Shown here one piece after another: positions 46,484-57,182 of a stretch of 64,000 bases of DNA. Position 1 is the stretch's first letter; the number at the start of each line of letters is the position of its first letter. This DNA is from Diospyros lotus (Eukaryota; Streptophyta; Magnoliopsida; Ericales; Ebenaceae): the NCBI RefSeq assembly GCF_014633365.1, contig NC_068348.1, forward strand, positions 15,828,311 to 15,892,310. Reading direction: 5' to 3'. The position numbers and the translations under genes are program-made. Below the pieces are notes generated by a model, which ran no database searches, was not told the DNA's origin, and worked only from the letters and a program-made list of their open reading frames with translations.

Positions 46484-47174
46484 TGTTATATGTATTTCCC
46501 GCATCACCTCGCATGGGCCAGACTCGGTCCGATAGACCGGCCCAATCACCCAAGGCCAAGAAGGCCCGGACGACCTCGTCAAGGAAGGTCCAGCCCCCAC
46601 CAAAGATCCGGAACTCGTAAAGCGAGCATATGGCGAGTTCCCGGTAATCCCCCAGCGAGCTCGGAGCAATCGACTAACGAGCTCCTGAAATATCCTCCAG
46701 ATCGCTGGACCATCCAGGTCGCTCGCCCAAAACCTCCAGCTCGCATGAGTGGCAAAGCTGCTGAGAAATCAGAGGTAGGGTCCGATCACTTTATCTGTAA
46801 CAGCCTATGCCCCTCGTAATGAGGATCCCACTCCCGGTCTTGCGAAGGGGGTAAGAACTGTCTGTCCCCCATTATACAAACACTGTATTTTTATATATTA
46901 TCTAGATTGTAAAAGCCCCTCAAGATAAATGGAAATCAAAGAGACCATGAGGGGCAAGAAAGACAAGAAAGAATAATCAGATACCGCCACTCTGGGAGAA
47001 TAATCAGATGGCGGCCGTGGACTAGGCATCGTTCTGGCCGAACCACGCAAAAGATTCTGGTGTACACGCTTGGAACTTTGGGGGGAGGGGTTTTCTTCCT
47101 TCCTTCTCGGTATTTTTGGATTGACTCACCGCGGCCCAAAACGAATCACGGTCGGCCGAAATCAAACGTTGACA
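46484..47174 (+). repeat. Gypsy2 3' LTR
   Basis: Same length as the 5' LTR; ends GTTGACA, followed by the target duplication CTAAC. Confidence 0.95.
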
Positions 47175-48560
47175 CTAACTAGGACTGTTATGAATATCGT
47201 CTATCTCTTATGGATTATGCTTATTGTGAAATTTCTCATGGAGGGTGCTTATCTCAATTATTCCAAAGGACTTTTAGAATTAGAATTCTTTAAGGATAAT
47301 CGATTTTTTTTTTTTTCAAATATTCATATCGTGGAATGCCTTGTGAGAGTTCATTGGCTTCGAATGAGGCTCTTAGGGTTGAAGAAGATTTATGGCCACG
47401 AGGCCACTTAGAATTGAGAGGCCTCTTGGCCATTATCGAGAGGCCACTTGGTTCACCACTTGGCCTCTTTTCTCGTGCCTTTGTATTTTGTTCTGGAAGG
47501 GTTCATTGGCTTCGAGAGTATTCCAAAAGGTTTGAAGAACATTTATGATCGCAAGGTTGCTTAGAACCCACAAGCCTCTTGACTCTCGGTTGCAATTGAG
47601 TGGTGGCTAATACTTCTCACATGAAAAAATACTTTTTGTTATTATTTTCCCCAGGGGCACAGTCAAGTGGTAAAGGAAGGGGTTGTAAAGATGCAGTCAT
47701 GCTAAAGGCTGTTAGTGTGGGATCGATTAGTGGGAGAAGCAATTCCTTCTGAGGTGATCCTTGATAAGTGTTAGTGGACGCAGCCTCAAACCCTGACCAC
47801 TTGGGCATATCACTCATTTTACCTCCCTCGTGATGATCTAGGGATGGGTTCGGCGAGAGGCAAGAGTAATGGCGCGTAATTAAAAAAAAAAAAATACTTC
47901 TTGTTATCGGGTAGTCGTCATGAATAGAAGGCGGAAAGGTGAGCTTTGAAATATTAAATTAAATTAAATTATGTAATTCAAGTGACCTTGCAAGATTAAA
48001 ATAATGGCTCGAGGGATTAGAACAGGGCAATGGGAACAGCTGCATATCTATTGAACCTTCAAGGAGTTGGAATTAAAATAATGGCCTTAATTAATGTTGC
48101 AAAAGTAATAATAACATAATCAAGGCTTTGCACATGAACTTCAATTGTGTTCGACCGAGTGACCACTCGGTTATGGCTTTGGATTTAATGGGTTGGAGAA
48201 ACTTGCGGCTTGCTTCTGTGCTCCTCCCTCCTGCTTCCTCCAATTTCTCTCCCCAATTCCCATTCTTCTTCACTTGCTGCTTCCTCTGCTATATCGCCAG
48301 TTCCCATCTCCTCCAATTCAATAATTATAATATTATATTATATATGCCGCACTTGCTTCAATTTAATAAATTAATCTCCAATTTTTATTATTTTAATTTC
48401 AATCCTTACTTGCTTTGCCTTTATCTCCAATGTCTCCTTATAGCTTTCCCAATTATTTAGTCTTTTGCTCTTGATTCGGATGTCCACACGTAGATTTTGA
48501 TCTAGATCTATCAGCTAGATCTGCTCCATATCTCGTACTGGTTATTGTTTGTAGGGCACA
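47175..48560 (-). repeat. Host-element LTR, segment 3 of 3 (with a SINE inside)
   Basis: Resumes at taggactgttatgaatatcg and follows the same order of phrases as 49060-50454 of the second LTR (tattatattatatatgc, ctccaattcaat, gggaca or gggcaca end). It ends near gtagggcaca. Interrupted by a SINE at 47643-47890. Short ORFs here are not genes. Confidence 0.6.
47643..47890 (+). mobile_element. tRNA-derived SINE
   Basis: About 248 bp ending in a run of 13 A. The 5' part looks tRNA-like, with an A-box-like ggcacagtcaagtggtaaagg and a B-box-like gggatcgattag about 60 bases later, the internal pol III promoter. It is flanked by near-perfect direct repeats aatactttttgttat (47628-47642) and aatacttcttgttat (47893-47907), the mark of LINE-assisted insertion. 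Confidence 0.82.
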
Positions 48561-48632
48561 TCAGTCTTAAATAGTCAAATTTCTCAAACTACAAGTAAAA
48601 AAATTGGCCCACTTTATAGAATCTATTACTTC

Positions 48633-50454
48633 ATTCTCAAAATATAATAATGAATTTGTAATGTAAGAAAGGTGATCTTGACGTCCGCGTACAAAGATAA
48701 TTAGGAGACCAAAAATGATCAAGTGGCCTTGAGAGATGATGATTTGTTGATGCTGCGTCTTCTTGTTGATAAACAGAAGGTCTAAAATAACTGAGAAGCC
48801 TAAAATAACTGAGACGTCTCAAATAATTGAAAGGTCTTAGAGAACCGAGAGACCTGCTAAAGTGAACAAACAGTGAGAGGCGTGGGATCTTGTTCCCGCC
48901 CAGACTCTTCAATGCTTAAGTTAGTTAGGATTTGAATATCAGAATGAACGTATCTGAATAAAGAGATGAGTCTCTTATTTAAAAAGAAATATGGAGTAAT
49001 TCTAATTATCTGGGATTAAGATTATTGTAAATAATATTTATCTTGATTTTTCTTAATCTTGTTAGAATTAGAATTTATATGGATGATGTTTATCTCAATA
49101 TTTTTAAGTTATTTTAAAATTAATTTTTTTTTTATAAACAATTACTTATTCTCTTGAATTATTCGAATTGAGGGATACCCGAGAGAGTCCGTTGGCTTTG
49201 AGAGAGACTCCCGAGAATTGAGGAACTCTTTGTTACCATGAGGTACCGAGAGGCCTCTCGACCTCCGTTAGAGCCGAGTGGCTTTACACATGCTTTTTGC
49301 TTGTGTGCTCATCTTGCACTTCAGAGATTGCATTTGTCGGCCATTTCATGAATTTCAACTTCAATTGCCAACCTTCTCATATTGTAATTTGTTGTTGGCC
49401 GACTCAAGTTGTGGCTTTGCAATATTTAATTGTTGAATTACATATCAATTGCCATGCGGATTATTGCCCTGTGGCTTCTTCCCTCTTCAATTGCCGCCTC
49501 TCAATTCTTCAATTCAATCTCCTTTTTGTAATATTATATTATTATTATATATGCATGTAATCCTCCTCCAATTCAATCTCCTATTGGGGCGCACTTGCAC
49601 TCCCAATTGAATAATCCAATTTAACTTTAATCTCAATCTTCCCCCAAATTCAATTACTTAATGGGTATTTTATAATCCAAGTGAATTTGGAAGGTTCAGG
49701 TGATGCAAGTGAAGTTGGAAAAATAATGCAAGGGAGTTGGGGAATAAAATAATGTAAGAGTGTGTTTCATTGCATACATTTATTATAGAAAATGTGTAAT
49801 TATTATAATATTTTTTATGTAAGTAATTAAACATTCTTAACTTTTTCTATAAAAAAAATGTGTATGGTTAAAGTATTTAAAACTTATTTCTATGGATTTC
49901 ATTTTTTAAGAGGTGTGGTGATTTTTTGTTTTTTAGGCAAATATTACTTAGAATTAAATTCTAGGTAATGTAATTTAATTGCATTTAGTTGGAAAGGAAA
50001 ATATTTTCTAATTTGCATGAAAAATAAAAACTATTTTCCTCCTAGATGAAATTTTTCATGGAAAAGAGACAAAAATATATTTTAATGGTTATACTATAGA
50101 ATTTAATTCCATAGAAAATGTAGTATGTCAAACACCAAAGACAAAATTCAATTTATTAGATGTGGCATTTTTCATATATTTTTCATACTATCAAACACAC
50201 CTTTAAGTGAAATTGAAGCATGGCAGTTGAAAATTAGGATGTTGCACATGCACTTTGATTTGTTAATGACCGAGTGGCCACTCGATTATTGTCTCGCTCT
50301 TTTTTATTTTACTCTCCGAGGTTGGTTTTGTTTTTGAGTTGTGCATTTTGGCCCACTTATATATGTATTTTATTCAAGTATTCATTTATAAGTTCGACTC
50401 ATATTTGTCACTTGGATAGGTTCCATATCCAATTTTTTTATTATTTGCGGGACA
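48633..50454 (-). repeat. Second LTR of the host-element family, uninterrupted
   Basis: Matches the three segments of the split LTR in order without the CACTA, Gypsy2 or SINE. At the CACTA target it reads aaccgagagacctgc, giving the pre-insertion state. Ends near gcgggaca. No internal region is seen on either side, so it is a solo LTR or a tandem LTR remnant. Confidence 0.65.
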
Positions 50455-50715
50455 TATTAATTCTCAATCTTCTAACTTCATTTCCTATTAATTCTCAATC
50501 TTCTAACGTCATTTTCTGCAAGCGAATCATAAAAAAAATAGATAAATATAAACTTTATAATAAATTCAATATATACTATTTGAGTTTTAGGATTGGGAAA
50601 AGTAGTTCAAGTTTCTCAAAACTACATTATTAGAATTTGTGTTGTGGGATGGTTGACAGCACTTTTTTTTTTTTTTTTTTAAGTTTGCTTAAATGGAAGT
50701 TTCTCAAAAACTTAA
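50455..50715. other. AT-rich spacer
   Basis: A short repeat of attaattctcaatcttctaac (twice near 50457-50505) and a T run at 50665-50682. No gene. Confidence 0.6.
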
Positions 50716-51241
50716 GGCCGCCTTCTTTTTGCTTTTTAATTTTTAATTTTGAGTTTTGAATTCATTTTTAATTTTCTGTTTTGATAGTCTATTTTAAGAA
50801 AATTGAAAATGTGTTCTCTTTGTCGTTTTGAAAAATTATTTATCAAAACAGAAAATTAGAAAACGCGTTCTCTTTGAAATTTTGAAAATAAATTTTTAAT
50901 GATATTTTATTCAATAAATTTGATTATTCAGTAAATTAGAATATTTAATGTTAATATATTATTAAAAAATATATATACATTTTAAAATTAATGAATTTTG
51001 TAATATTTTTTCTAATTACAATAATAAAATATGAATAATTAAATAAACAAATGTATTTTGAGTTTAGAGTTTGTTTTGGATGAAAACACTCAAAATAACT
51101 TTTTGTTGTTTTGAATTTTCTTTATAATTTGTTTTTTATTTTAAAAAATGTATTTTTAAAAACAGTAAAGAGAATGCGTTTTTATTATTTTAGAAAATCG
51201 AAAACTAAAAATGACTTAAAAACAGTAAAGAGAACGCAACC
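50716..51241. mobile_element. Tourist-like (PIF/Harbinger) MITE
   Basis: 526 bp with imperfect terminal inverted repeats: GGCCGCCTTCTTTTTGC at the left, and GGTTGCGTTCTCTTTACTG from the right end read in reverse. Flanked by TAA on both sides (50713-50715, 51242-51244), the usual 3-bp target of this superfamily. No coding capacity. Confidence 0.65.
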
Positions 51242-51860
51242 TAAATCTTTTAAAAATGGAAGAAAAATATTTTTGTCTCTAAAAAACCAACATTTTATGC
51301 ACTTAGAGGTGGAAACCATTTTGTCTTCAAAAATTTAATTAATATTTTATTATTTTTATAATAAAATTGAAGATCAAATCTAAATAAAATTAGAAAGGGA
51401 ATATATCTTGATTAGAGAAAGAATACTCCCGTCTCTAAATAGAGATGGAGGTAGAAATTCATCTTTCAATGGTTAGTGACGCCACATTCTAATGTGATTG
51501 ATTTTTTTTGTCAATAATTCAGTTTTGAACTATTTAAATATAGAATTTAAGTTATTTAGAGATGAAAATTTTCAATTTCTAAACTCAATTATTTTTGTAA
51601 GGGGAGGGCCAGTCATCACATGGAAGACATCTTGACCCACACTATGAAAAATATTTATGAGCATGGTTCCATAGGGGTATAGCTCAAGTCCTTGGGCCCA
51701 TGTCTTGACCATATGCTTGGTTATGTCCCCAATGGGGCACCTAAGAAAACTCACGTTTGAACTATCCTATAAAGACTCTCTATTCTCTTGCAATAGATAC
51801 GCTCTCCAATCCATTCTCTCGTGACAAATACATATTAACACCTTTCCTACTAATTGTTCT
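51242..51860. other. Non-coding, with CACTA-like subterminal words
   Basis: Near 51430-51600 words such as gtctctaaatagagatgg resemble CACTA subterminal repeats, but no CACTA terminus is clear. No gene. Confidence 0.35.
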
Positions 51861-51863
51861 TAG

Positions 51864-52400
51864 GGCCGGACCTATAGGGAGGCCCATGAGGTGGTTGTCT
51901 CGGGCCCATAAATTTTGTCATTTTTGGGGGCCCATAAATTTTTTCCAAGCCCACCCCCAAGCAGTGCCTTCTGCAAAAACCCTACTCCCTCTCTGGCTCT
52001 CTCGCGGCTTGCCCTCCCCCTAGCCCTCGCTCTCGCTCGCTGCCTCACCCTCGCCCTTTCTCTCACCTCTCGCTTGACGCTTGCTCGATCGCGCTCGCGG
52101 CTCGCCCTCGCCTCTCAGTCGGTAGCTGGGGAGGTCGCATCAATGGCTACTAGCTCTGGCTCTTTAACTCTTGCTCTCGCTGGGTGACTGGGTCGCTCGC
52201 CTCTCTACATTGCCATTGGGACACTTTGGTTCAATCTTTTGAGGTTTGGTTCAATCTTTGGTGTTGTGTTCTGTTCGGGTTCAAATTCAATACCAGTGAC
52301 AAAAAAATCTTTTAGGTCAATCTTTGGTGTTGTGTTCTTGTTCTTGGCAAGCAGGCAGTGGCCAGTGGGGCATCCCTTCATACTCTAGAGATAAAAAGAC
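51864..52400. mobile_element. Possible hAT-type element fragment
   Basis: Starts agggccggacctatagggagg followed by a gggcccataaatttt repeat, resembling 5' ends of plant hAT elements with TAGGGCCGGCCCT termini. No matching right end was found. A CT-rich stretch (51990-52200) makes Arg/Leu-rich ORFs without meaning. Confidence 0.3.
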
Positions 52401-53089
52401 TAGAGGTAAGTTAATTTATTTGATTATGTTCTATTTGGTGTGTATTTTTATTTTATTTTGGCTAATTGGCCCTTGAATCCCATAATCTTACACTGTTATT
52501 GCAACATTTTAAGTGTGAGACATGATAGTTTAAAGTTTTAATTATTGCAACTGATGTTGCTGGAGAATTGGGCAGACCGCAATACTAGACATTCCCCTGC
52601 AAGCTCGAGGGGTTATTCTTCTTGGTATGTTCGGATGATTCAAGGGCCCATTTTTAAAGTTTTAAACCCTAATCTTAAAATTAGGGTTTAAGAAAACCTC
52701 AAAGTTGGAGTAGAACCAAAAACGGTTGATTACAAAGTCCCTTGGAAGACTATTTATACTAGGTTACTAATCCTTGATCGCATAGGAATCCTAGTCCTTC
52801 ATCACCAGGAATCCATCGAATCTAAGGAATCTATCCTTTTTCAAAAGTCACATGTTACTCTCATGACTAGTCATTAAAACAAATAAATAAAAAAGTATTT
52901 AAAACCTAATAACTTAAATACTAAGCATAATGAAACAAATAAAAATAAATAGAAACACTAATAACAAAAAACAGCTCCTGCATCATTATTCCTCTCCAAA
53001 TTTTAGCTCTTGCTTTTAAAAATATCAACAACCTGACAACAAAAGCCCTTTTTAAAAAATTAAAACAGATTCTCACCTCCCCAGCAAGG
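52401..53089. other. Non-coding, LTR-like remnants
   Basis: Phrases such as tcccctgcaagctcgagggg and a low-grade leader-like stretch (52720-52830) suggest an old LTR. Nothing firm. Confidence 0.3.
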
Positions 53090-54153
53090 GTCAAGAACAT
53101 TTTCAGTGACAACCTATTGACAATACAAGAAGTTCCTAGCTTATACCAAAATCAGAAGGCAAGAATTGTATCCTTGTGGTGGTACATCGATTCACTAAGT
53201 TTGCCCATTTTATAGGCCTATCACACCCTTTTTCAGCACAGGAGGTGGCAAGATTATTTTTGGATTCGATGATTAGTTTGCATGGGGTGCCTCAGACCAT
53301 AGTCTCTGATAGAGACATGGTCTTTCATGGGTGTCAATCTCCATATGTCTATCGCGTATGATCTGGAAACTAGCGGCCAAATGGAATGGGTAAATCAATG
53401 CTTAGAAACGTACCTATGATGCTTTTGTTTTATACAGCCTCGGGCACGACACAGGTGGTTATCCTTAGCACAGTGGTGGTATAATTCATGTTACCACAGC
53501 TCCATCAAAATGTCCCCCTTTCAGGCCTCGTATGGTTATAAACCACCACTGGTGCCAGCCACCTTAGAATCCGCATCTGTAGTCGCTTTAGACGACTATT
53601 TACAGCAACAACAGGAGGTTTTACAGGTGCTTCGCAGGGAGTTGGCCATGGCTTAGAACCGGATGAAATAATTTGCTGATCACAGGTGAAGTGAAAGGGA
53701 CTGCAGCTAAGATATCCCCACCAAAGGTCTATTACTCATAGACCGGTTTCTAAACTAAGTCCTAAGTTTTTTGGTCCCTTTCCCATTGTGGCCAAATTCG
53801 GGACTGCAGCTTATAAGCTCTAACAGCCTGCCAATTCTCACATACGTCCTGTATTTCATGTCTCCTTGCTCAAGAAATCAGCGGGTACCCAACTGGTTAA
53901 TCCTACTTTACTTGCCTATGTATCCGATGCTTCCCCACCAGTGGAACCAGCCCTCATCTTGTATAAGCGGGTAATTCACAAACAAGGGGCCCATATCAAT
54001 CAAGTGTTTCCAATGTGCTCACCTCCATCCGGAGAACAACACCTAGGAATACCTCCCTGATTTGCTCCAGCAAGTTCCTCAAGCAGTTCAGCTTCTTTCC
54101 ATTTCTTGAGGACAAGAAATTTAGTTAGAGAGAGGGGGGGGGGGGGGGGGTAA
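53090..54153 (+). pseudogene. Chromovirus integrase and chromodomain remnant
   Basis: 5'-truncated pol of a Ty3/gypsy chromovirus. The frame at 53176-53361 reads VVHRFTKFAHFIGLSHPF and VARLFLDSMISLHGVPQ, then VSDRD, the integrase core. Downstream, in shifting frames, come the remnant of the NGQxExVN block (about 53365-53420) and the C-terminal domain (about 53750-53880, ending in a phrase like HPVFHVSLLKK). The chromodomain is recognisable near 54000-54060 (VLVQW and TWEYLPDLLQQ in one frame). Gag, protease and RT are missing. A long purine tract leads into the 3' LTR. Many stops; dead. Confidence 0.8.
54134..54150 (+). other. Polypurine tract with a 17-G run
   Basis: The sequence gagagag followed by 17 G ends three bases before the LTR, the normal polypurine position but unusually long. 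Such a run may be length-variable between reads. Confidence 0.8.
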
Positions 54154-54487
54154 TTGTCAGGACCCTAGGTTATGATAGGGGTAATTCTGTCTTTTTCTTA
54201 TACAATGTAAGGTTGTTATGCTATTGTACCTGGACTGCTACTCAAGTTGTACCTTGGCAGTTATTTTGTGCCAATGAATAGCTATAAAAGCTATCCTAAA
54301 GGAATGAGAACGGTACAGAAAAAGCATATTCTCTGAAACAGAATTCCTTCTCTTTATCCCAAATTCTCTTTCTCGATCCTTCTCTTTCTCCCGAATCCCT
54401 CTGTTCTTCTCTCCCTCTTTGCATCCTTTTCTCCCAAAGTTCCTAAAATCTACTCAAAATTACCTGTCAAGCCCAGGGGGCTTGACA
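54154..54487 (+). repeat. Chromovirus 3' LTR
   Basis: 334 bp from TGTCAGGACCC to GGGGGCTTGACA. TATA box tataaaag at 54283-54290. Short LTRs of this size are common in the Reina clade. No 5' partner in the window. Confidence 0.78.
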
Positions 54488-56270
54488 ATCACATGGCCGA
54501 GTATTATTGTGTTGTTAGTTATGAATTAAAAGATCTCCCTTTTTTCTTTGCAATTCTCCCTTTCTTTCTCTCGGTTTCTCTTTCATTTTTCACTCTATTT
54601 CTTCCTCGTTCTGTTTGTTCTCCCCCATTTCTATCTCTATTTCTCCTACTCTTTTGATTATATCTTAGAAGTAAACCTAGTTAGGAGGGATTAGCTAAAT
54701 TTGGAGCTAATGCCTTCAAAGACTTCTGTCCTTGCTGACCTATGTTTAAGCTAGGGCTCATTAGAGAGAACCCTTCGATCTCTTGCACACAAGTATGTGG
54801 AAAAAGGAATTTATTATTCTGATTGTTTTCTCAATACCCTCAAGAGAATTATTTATAAGGAAACCTAAAAGACTCCTACAGGACACTGTACACTGCTAGC
54901 AACCGAATTTGAAGAAGTCTCCTACCATACAAGGACTCCTAGTAGTAATGAAAAGCCGACAATTGACAAAATAGGAATAAGAAGAATAACTCTAATCTAA
55001 TCCTTAACCACTCGGAATAGGCATAGCCTATTCAGTTTTGAGCTTATTGTTCCTACACATAAGTTTTATGAATTGGAGGTCTAGGGTTCTCGGTCATAAC
55101 AAGAGACCTTTTCATTCCTAGCTAGTGAAAAATAGAAAGTTGTGTTAAATGAAGAAACATAGCTTCTTCAACTAAGGAACATTCTTCCATTTGGAGTAGA
55201 GGTCCTAGAAATATGGGAAGTTCCGGAGTTGGATGGTGCAGATCTTAGTGATCCTGAAATTTTGAATGTCTGTTTTTTAAGTTCTTTCTTTTTAGGTTCT
55301 TGCACTTGCTCTAGTGGCTGGCAAACTCCATTCAACAGGGGCTCCAGGTACTTGCCTCAATCTCAGCAAGTTATTGGTACAATCCTCAAATTCAATTTTC
55401 AGAAATACCCTTCTTGTCATTGTAGTTCCGTTTCTTCCTATTCTAATGACCGTCATTATTATTATTATCCTCATCATCTCCTCATCGTGATCTACTCAAA
55501 GTGGTAGATAGAGATCTAAATTTCTAATTTAAAAGGCTACTGCCATTTTATTGAAATTTATATGCCTGTAGAATAGTTTAGTTTGAAGCATATTTATTTT
55601 CTTCAATAGTTTTCTGTGGAGGTAGGAGTGCAAGGTTTCTGGTTTCGTTCTTCCTGCTTTACTTTGTTTTTTTTTTTTGGGAAAAAAGATCAAGTTGGCC
55701 CTTGAATTTTTTTTTGGGGTCAATTTAGCTCATTTTTGAAAAGTTCAGGGGTGAATTTGAGCCAAAAAGGGAGTTCAAGGGCTAAACTGATCAAAATCAA
55801 AAAGTTGGTGGGCAACTTTGGTCCTTTTTTCCCTTTTTTTGCGTGCATTTTTCCTATTGACATCAAATCAATGGAGAGCAGAGAGTAGAGGAAGAATAAC
55901 AGAGAAGAAGAGAGTGATAAAGTAGAAGACTAGAGAAAGAAAGTAGGGAGAGACATAGGAGGACAGGAGCGAAAAAGCTGATGAAGAACTTGGTGCATAT
56001 ATCCAGAGGGAGAAAGAAGATAGGGGGGGGGGGGGGGGGGAACCAATATTTTATATTCAGTTTAAAATCTTGATATCTAATCATTCCTTACATTACATTT
56101 GCAATGTGTATATCTAATCCTACCAACGACTAATTTCCAAAACAATCTAACTAGAATACTAATTCTTGTATGTGTTATCTATCATATGATTAATGTTGTA
56201 CTTTATGTCTCCCTTCCTTTTTATTTATTTATTTATTTTTGCTTGCAGGAGGAACCACGGCCAGGATTTG
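54488..56270. other. Upstream region of the NDUFAF6 gene
   Basis: 54700-55040 resembles a decayed Copia-type LTR (cttcgatctcttgcacac and readthrough-poor text). An exon-like stretch of unknown nature at 55190-55290 could encode EVLEIWEVPELDGADLSDPE, but no family was recognised. A MITE sits at 55679-55833 and an 18-G run at 56023-56040. The tract before gcttgcag (56244-56248) looks like an intron end, so a 5' UTR exon is probably somewhere in this region. Confidence 0.4.
55679..55833. mobile_element. Short MITE upstream of NDUFAF6
   Basis: 155 bp with long terminal inverted repeats: GGGAAAAAAGATCAAGTTGG at the left, and GGGAAAAAAGGACCAAAGTT from the right. Flanked by T runs, so the target duplication cannot be read. 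The interior is also partly self-complementary (cccttgaa and ttcaaggg). Confidence 0.65.
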
Positions 56271-57182
56271 ATGAGTGTTGCTTCTACTTCTGGGGGCATA
56301 AGGGCAGCGTTGTCACATTGTGTACAAGAAGTAAGAACCTATGATTATCATCACTACCTCTGCCTTCTTGAACTCCCTCCGAACATGCGGAAGGCTGCCT
56401 TTGCTCTCCGTGCCTTTAATGTTGAAACAGCCAGGGCCATGGATGTTGCTTCTGATCCCAAAATTGGCCTTATGCGCCTGCTTTGGTGGCAAGAAGCTAT
56501 AGATAAGATCTTTGCCAACAAATTAATTGAGCACCCAACGGCGCAGGCCCTGTCATACCTAATATCTGAGCATAGAATTAGCAAGAGTTGGCTTAAGAGA
56601 TCTGTTGAGGCCCGTATAAATGATGCAAAAAGACAGGTTGATGACATCCCAAAAACTGTTGAAGAGTTGGAGCAATATGCTGAGGACACGGTGTCGACTA
56701 TTTTGTACATGACTCTTCAAGCAGGCGGTATCAAGTCCACTGCAGCTGATCATGCGGCTTCACATGTTGGCAAGGCTAGCGGTCTTCTTCTGCTGCTTAA
56801 GTCGCTGCCATATCACGCTAGCCGCAGCCATCATTTTTCTTACATTCCGGCTCAAGTAGCAGCCAAACACGGTTTGTTGGATAACCAGGGAGGTCAACCA
56901 CAGATTCGCATGGATTCAAGAGAGGGCCTGTGTGATGCAGTTTTTGAAATGGCATCTGTAGCTAATGCGCATCTCCAGAAGGCTCGGGAGCTAGCTGGAA
57001 CAGTGCCAATGGAAGCTCGTCCAGTGCTGTTGCCAGCTGTGCCTGCCCAAGTTGTTCTAGACTCGCTTACTCGTGCGCATTTTGATGTCTTTGATCCAAG
57101 AATGAGAAGAGGGGTTCTGGGTGTCCCTCCTTTGTGGTACCACTTGAAGCTAAAGTGGCATTCATGGAGGGGTAAGTACTGA
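56271..57182 (+). CDS. NDUFAF6: NADH dehydrogenase complex I assembly factor 6 homologue
   Basis: Complete 303-residue protein of the squalene/phytoene synthase fold. Start chosen at ATG 56271 (MSVASTSGG), 23 bases after a splice acceptor (tttgcttgcag), which puts an intron in the 5' UTR; the upstream open frame is intronic. Signature stretches are YDYHHYLCLLELPP, AFALRAFNVETARAMD, LMRLLWWQEAID and LLLLKSLPYHASR. The Asp-rich DxxxD substrate motifs of true prenyl synthases are not seen, as expected of NDUFAF6 proteins, which help build mitochondrial complex I rather than make terpenoids. It ends WHSWRGKY-stop in a single exon; GTAAGT overlaps the last codons and could serve as a donor. This is the only intact non-transposon gene recognised. 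Confidence 0.86.
   Translation: MSVASTSGGIRAALSHCVQEVRTYDYHHYLCLLELPPNMRKAAFALRAFNVETARAMDVASDPKIGLMRLLWWQEAIDKIFANKLIEHPTAQALSYLISEHRISKSWLKRSVEARINDAKRQVDDIPKTVEELEQYAEDTVSTILYMTLQAGGIKSTAADHAASHVGKASGLLLLLKSLPYHASRSHHFSYIPAQVAAKHGLLDNQGGQPQIRMDSREGLCDAVFEMASVANAHLQKARELAGTVPMEARPVLLPAVPAQVVLDSLTRAHFDVFDPRMRRGVLGVPPLWYHLKLKWHSWRGKY

Larger units (their letters stand above)
35610..47174 (+). mobile_element. Gypsy2: young, nearly intact Tat-lineage Ty3/gypsy retrotransposon
   Basis: The 691-bp LTRs (TGTTATATG to GACA) differ by eye at 8 positions, all transitions (1.2 percent). Perfect target duplication CTAAC (35605-35609, 47175-47179). Primer binding site, gag, pol, 3' repeats, antisense ORF and polypurine tract are all present. 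Only two in-frame TGA codons interrupt Gag-Pol. With the plant rate often used for LTRs (1.3e-8 per site per year), the LTR distance would mean about 0.4-0.5 million years. Confidence 0.95.

Noticed and set aside
46157..46819. Open frames over the Gypsy2 3' LTR start
   Set aside because: They cross the polypurine tract and LTR boundary and duplicate a frame in the 5' LTR; not coding.
56271..57182. Phytoene or squalene synthase
   Set aside because: Fold is shared but the Asp-rich catalytic motifs are not seen, and the sequence blocks fit the NDUFAF6 assembly-factor family.
56271..57182. NDUFAF6 as a processed retrocopy
   Set aside because: A splice acceptor in the 5' UTR and the absence of a poly(A) tail or target duplication argue for a normal gene, though a single-exon CDS keeps the question open.
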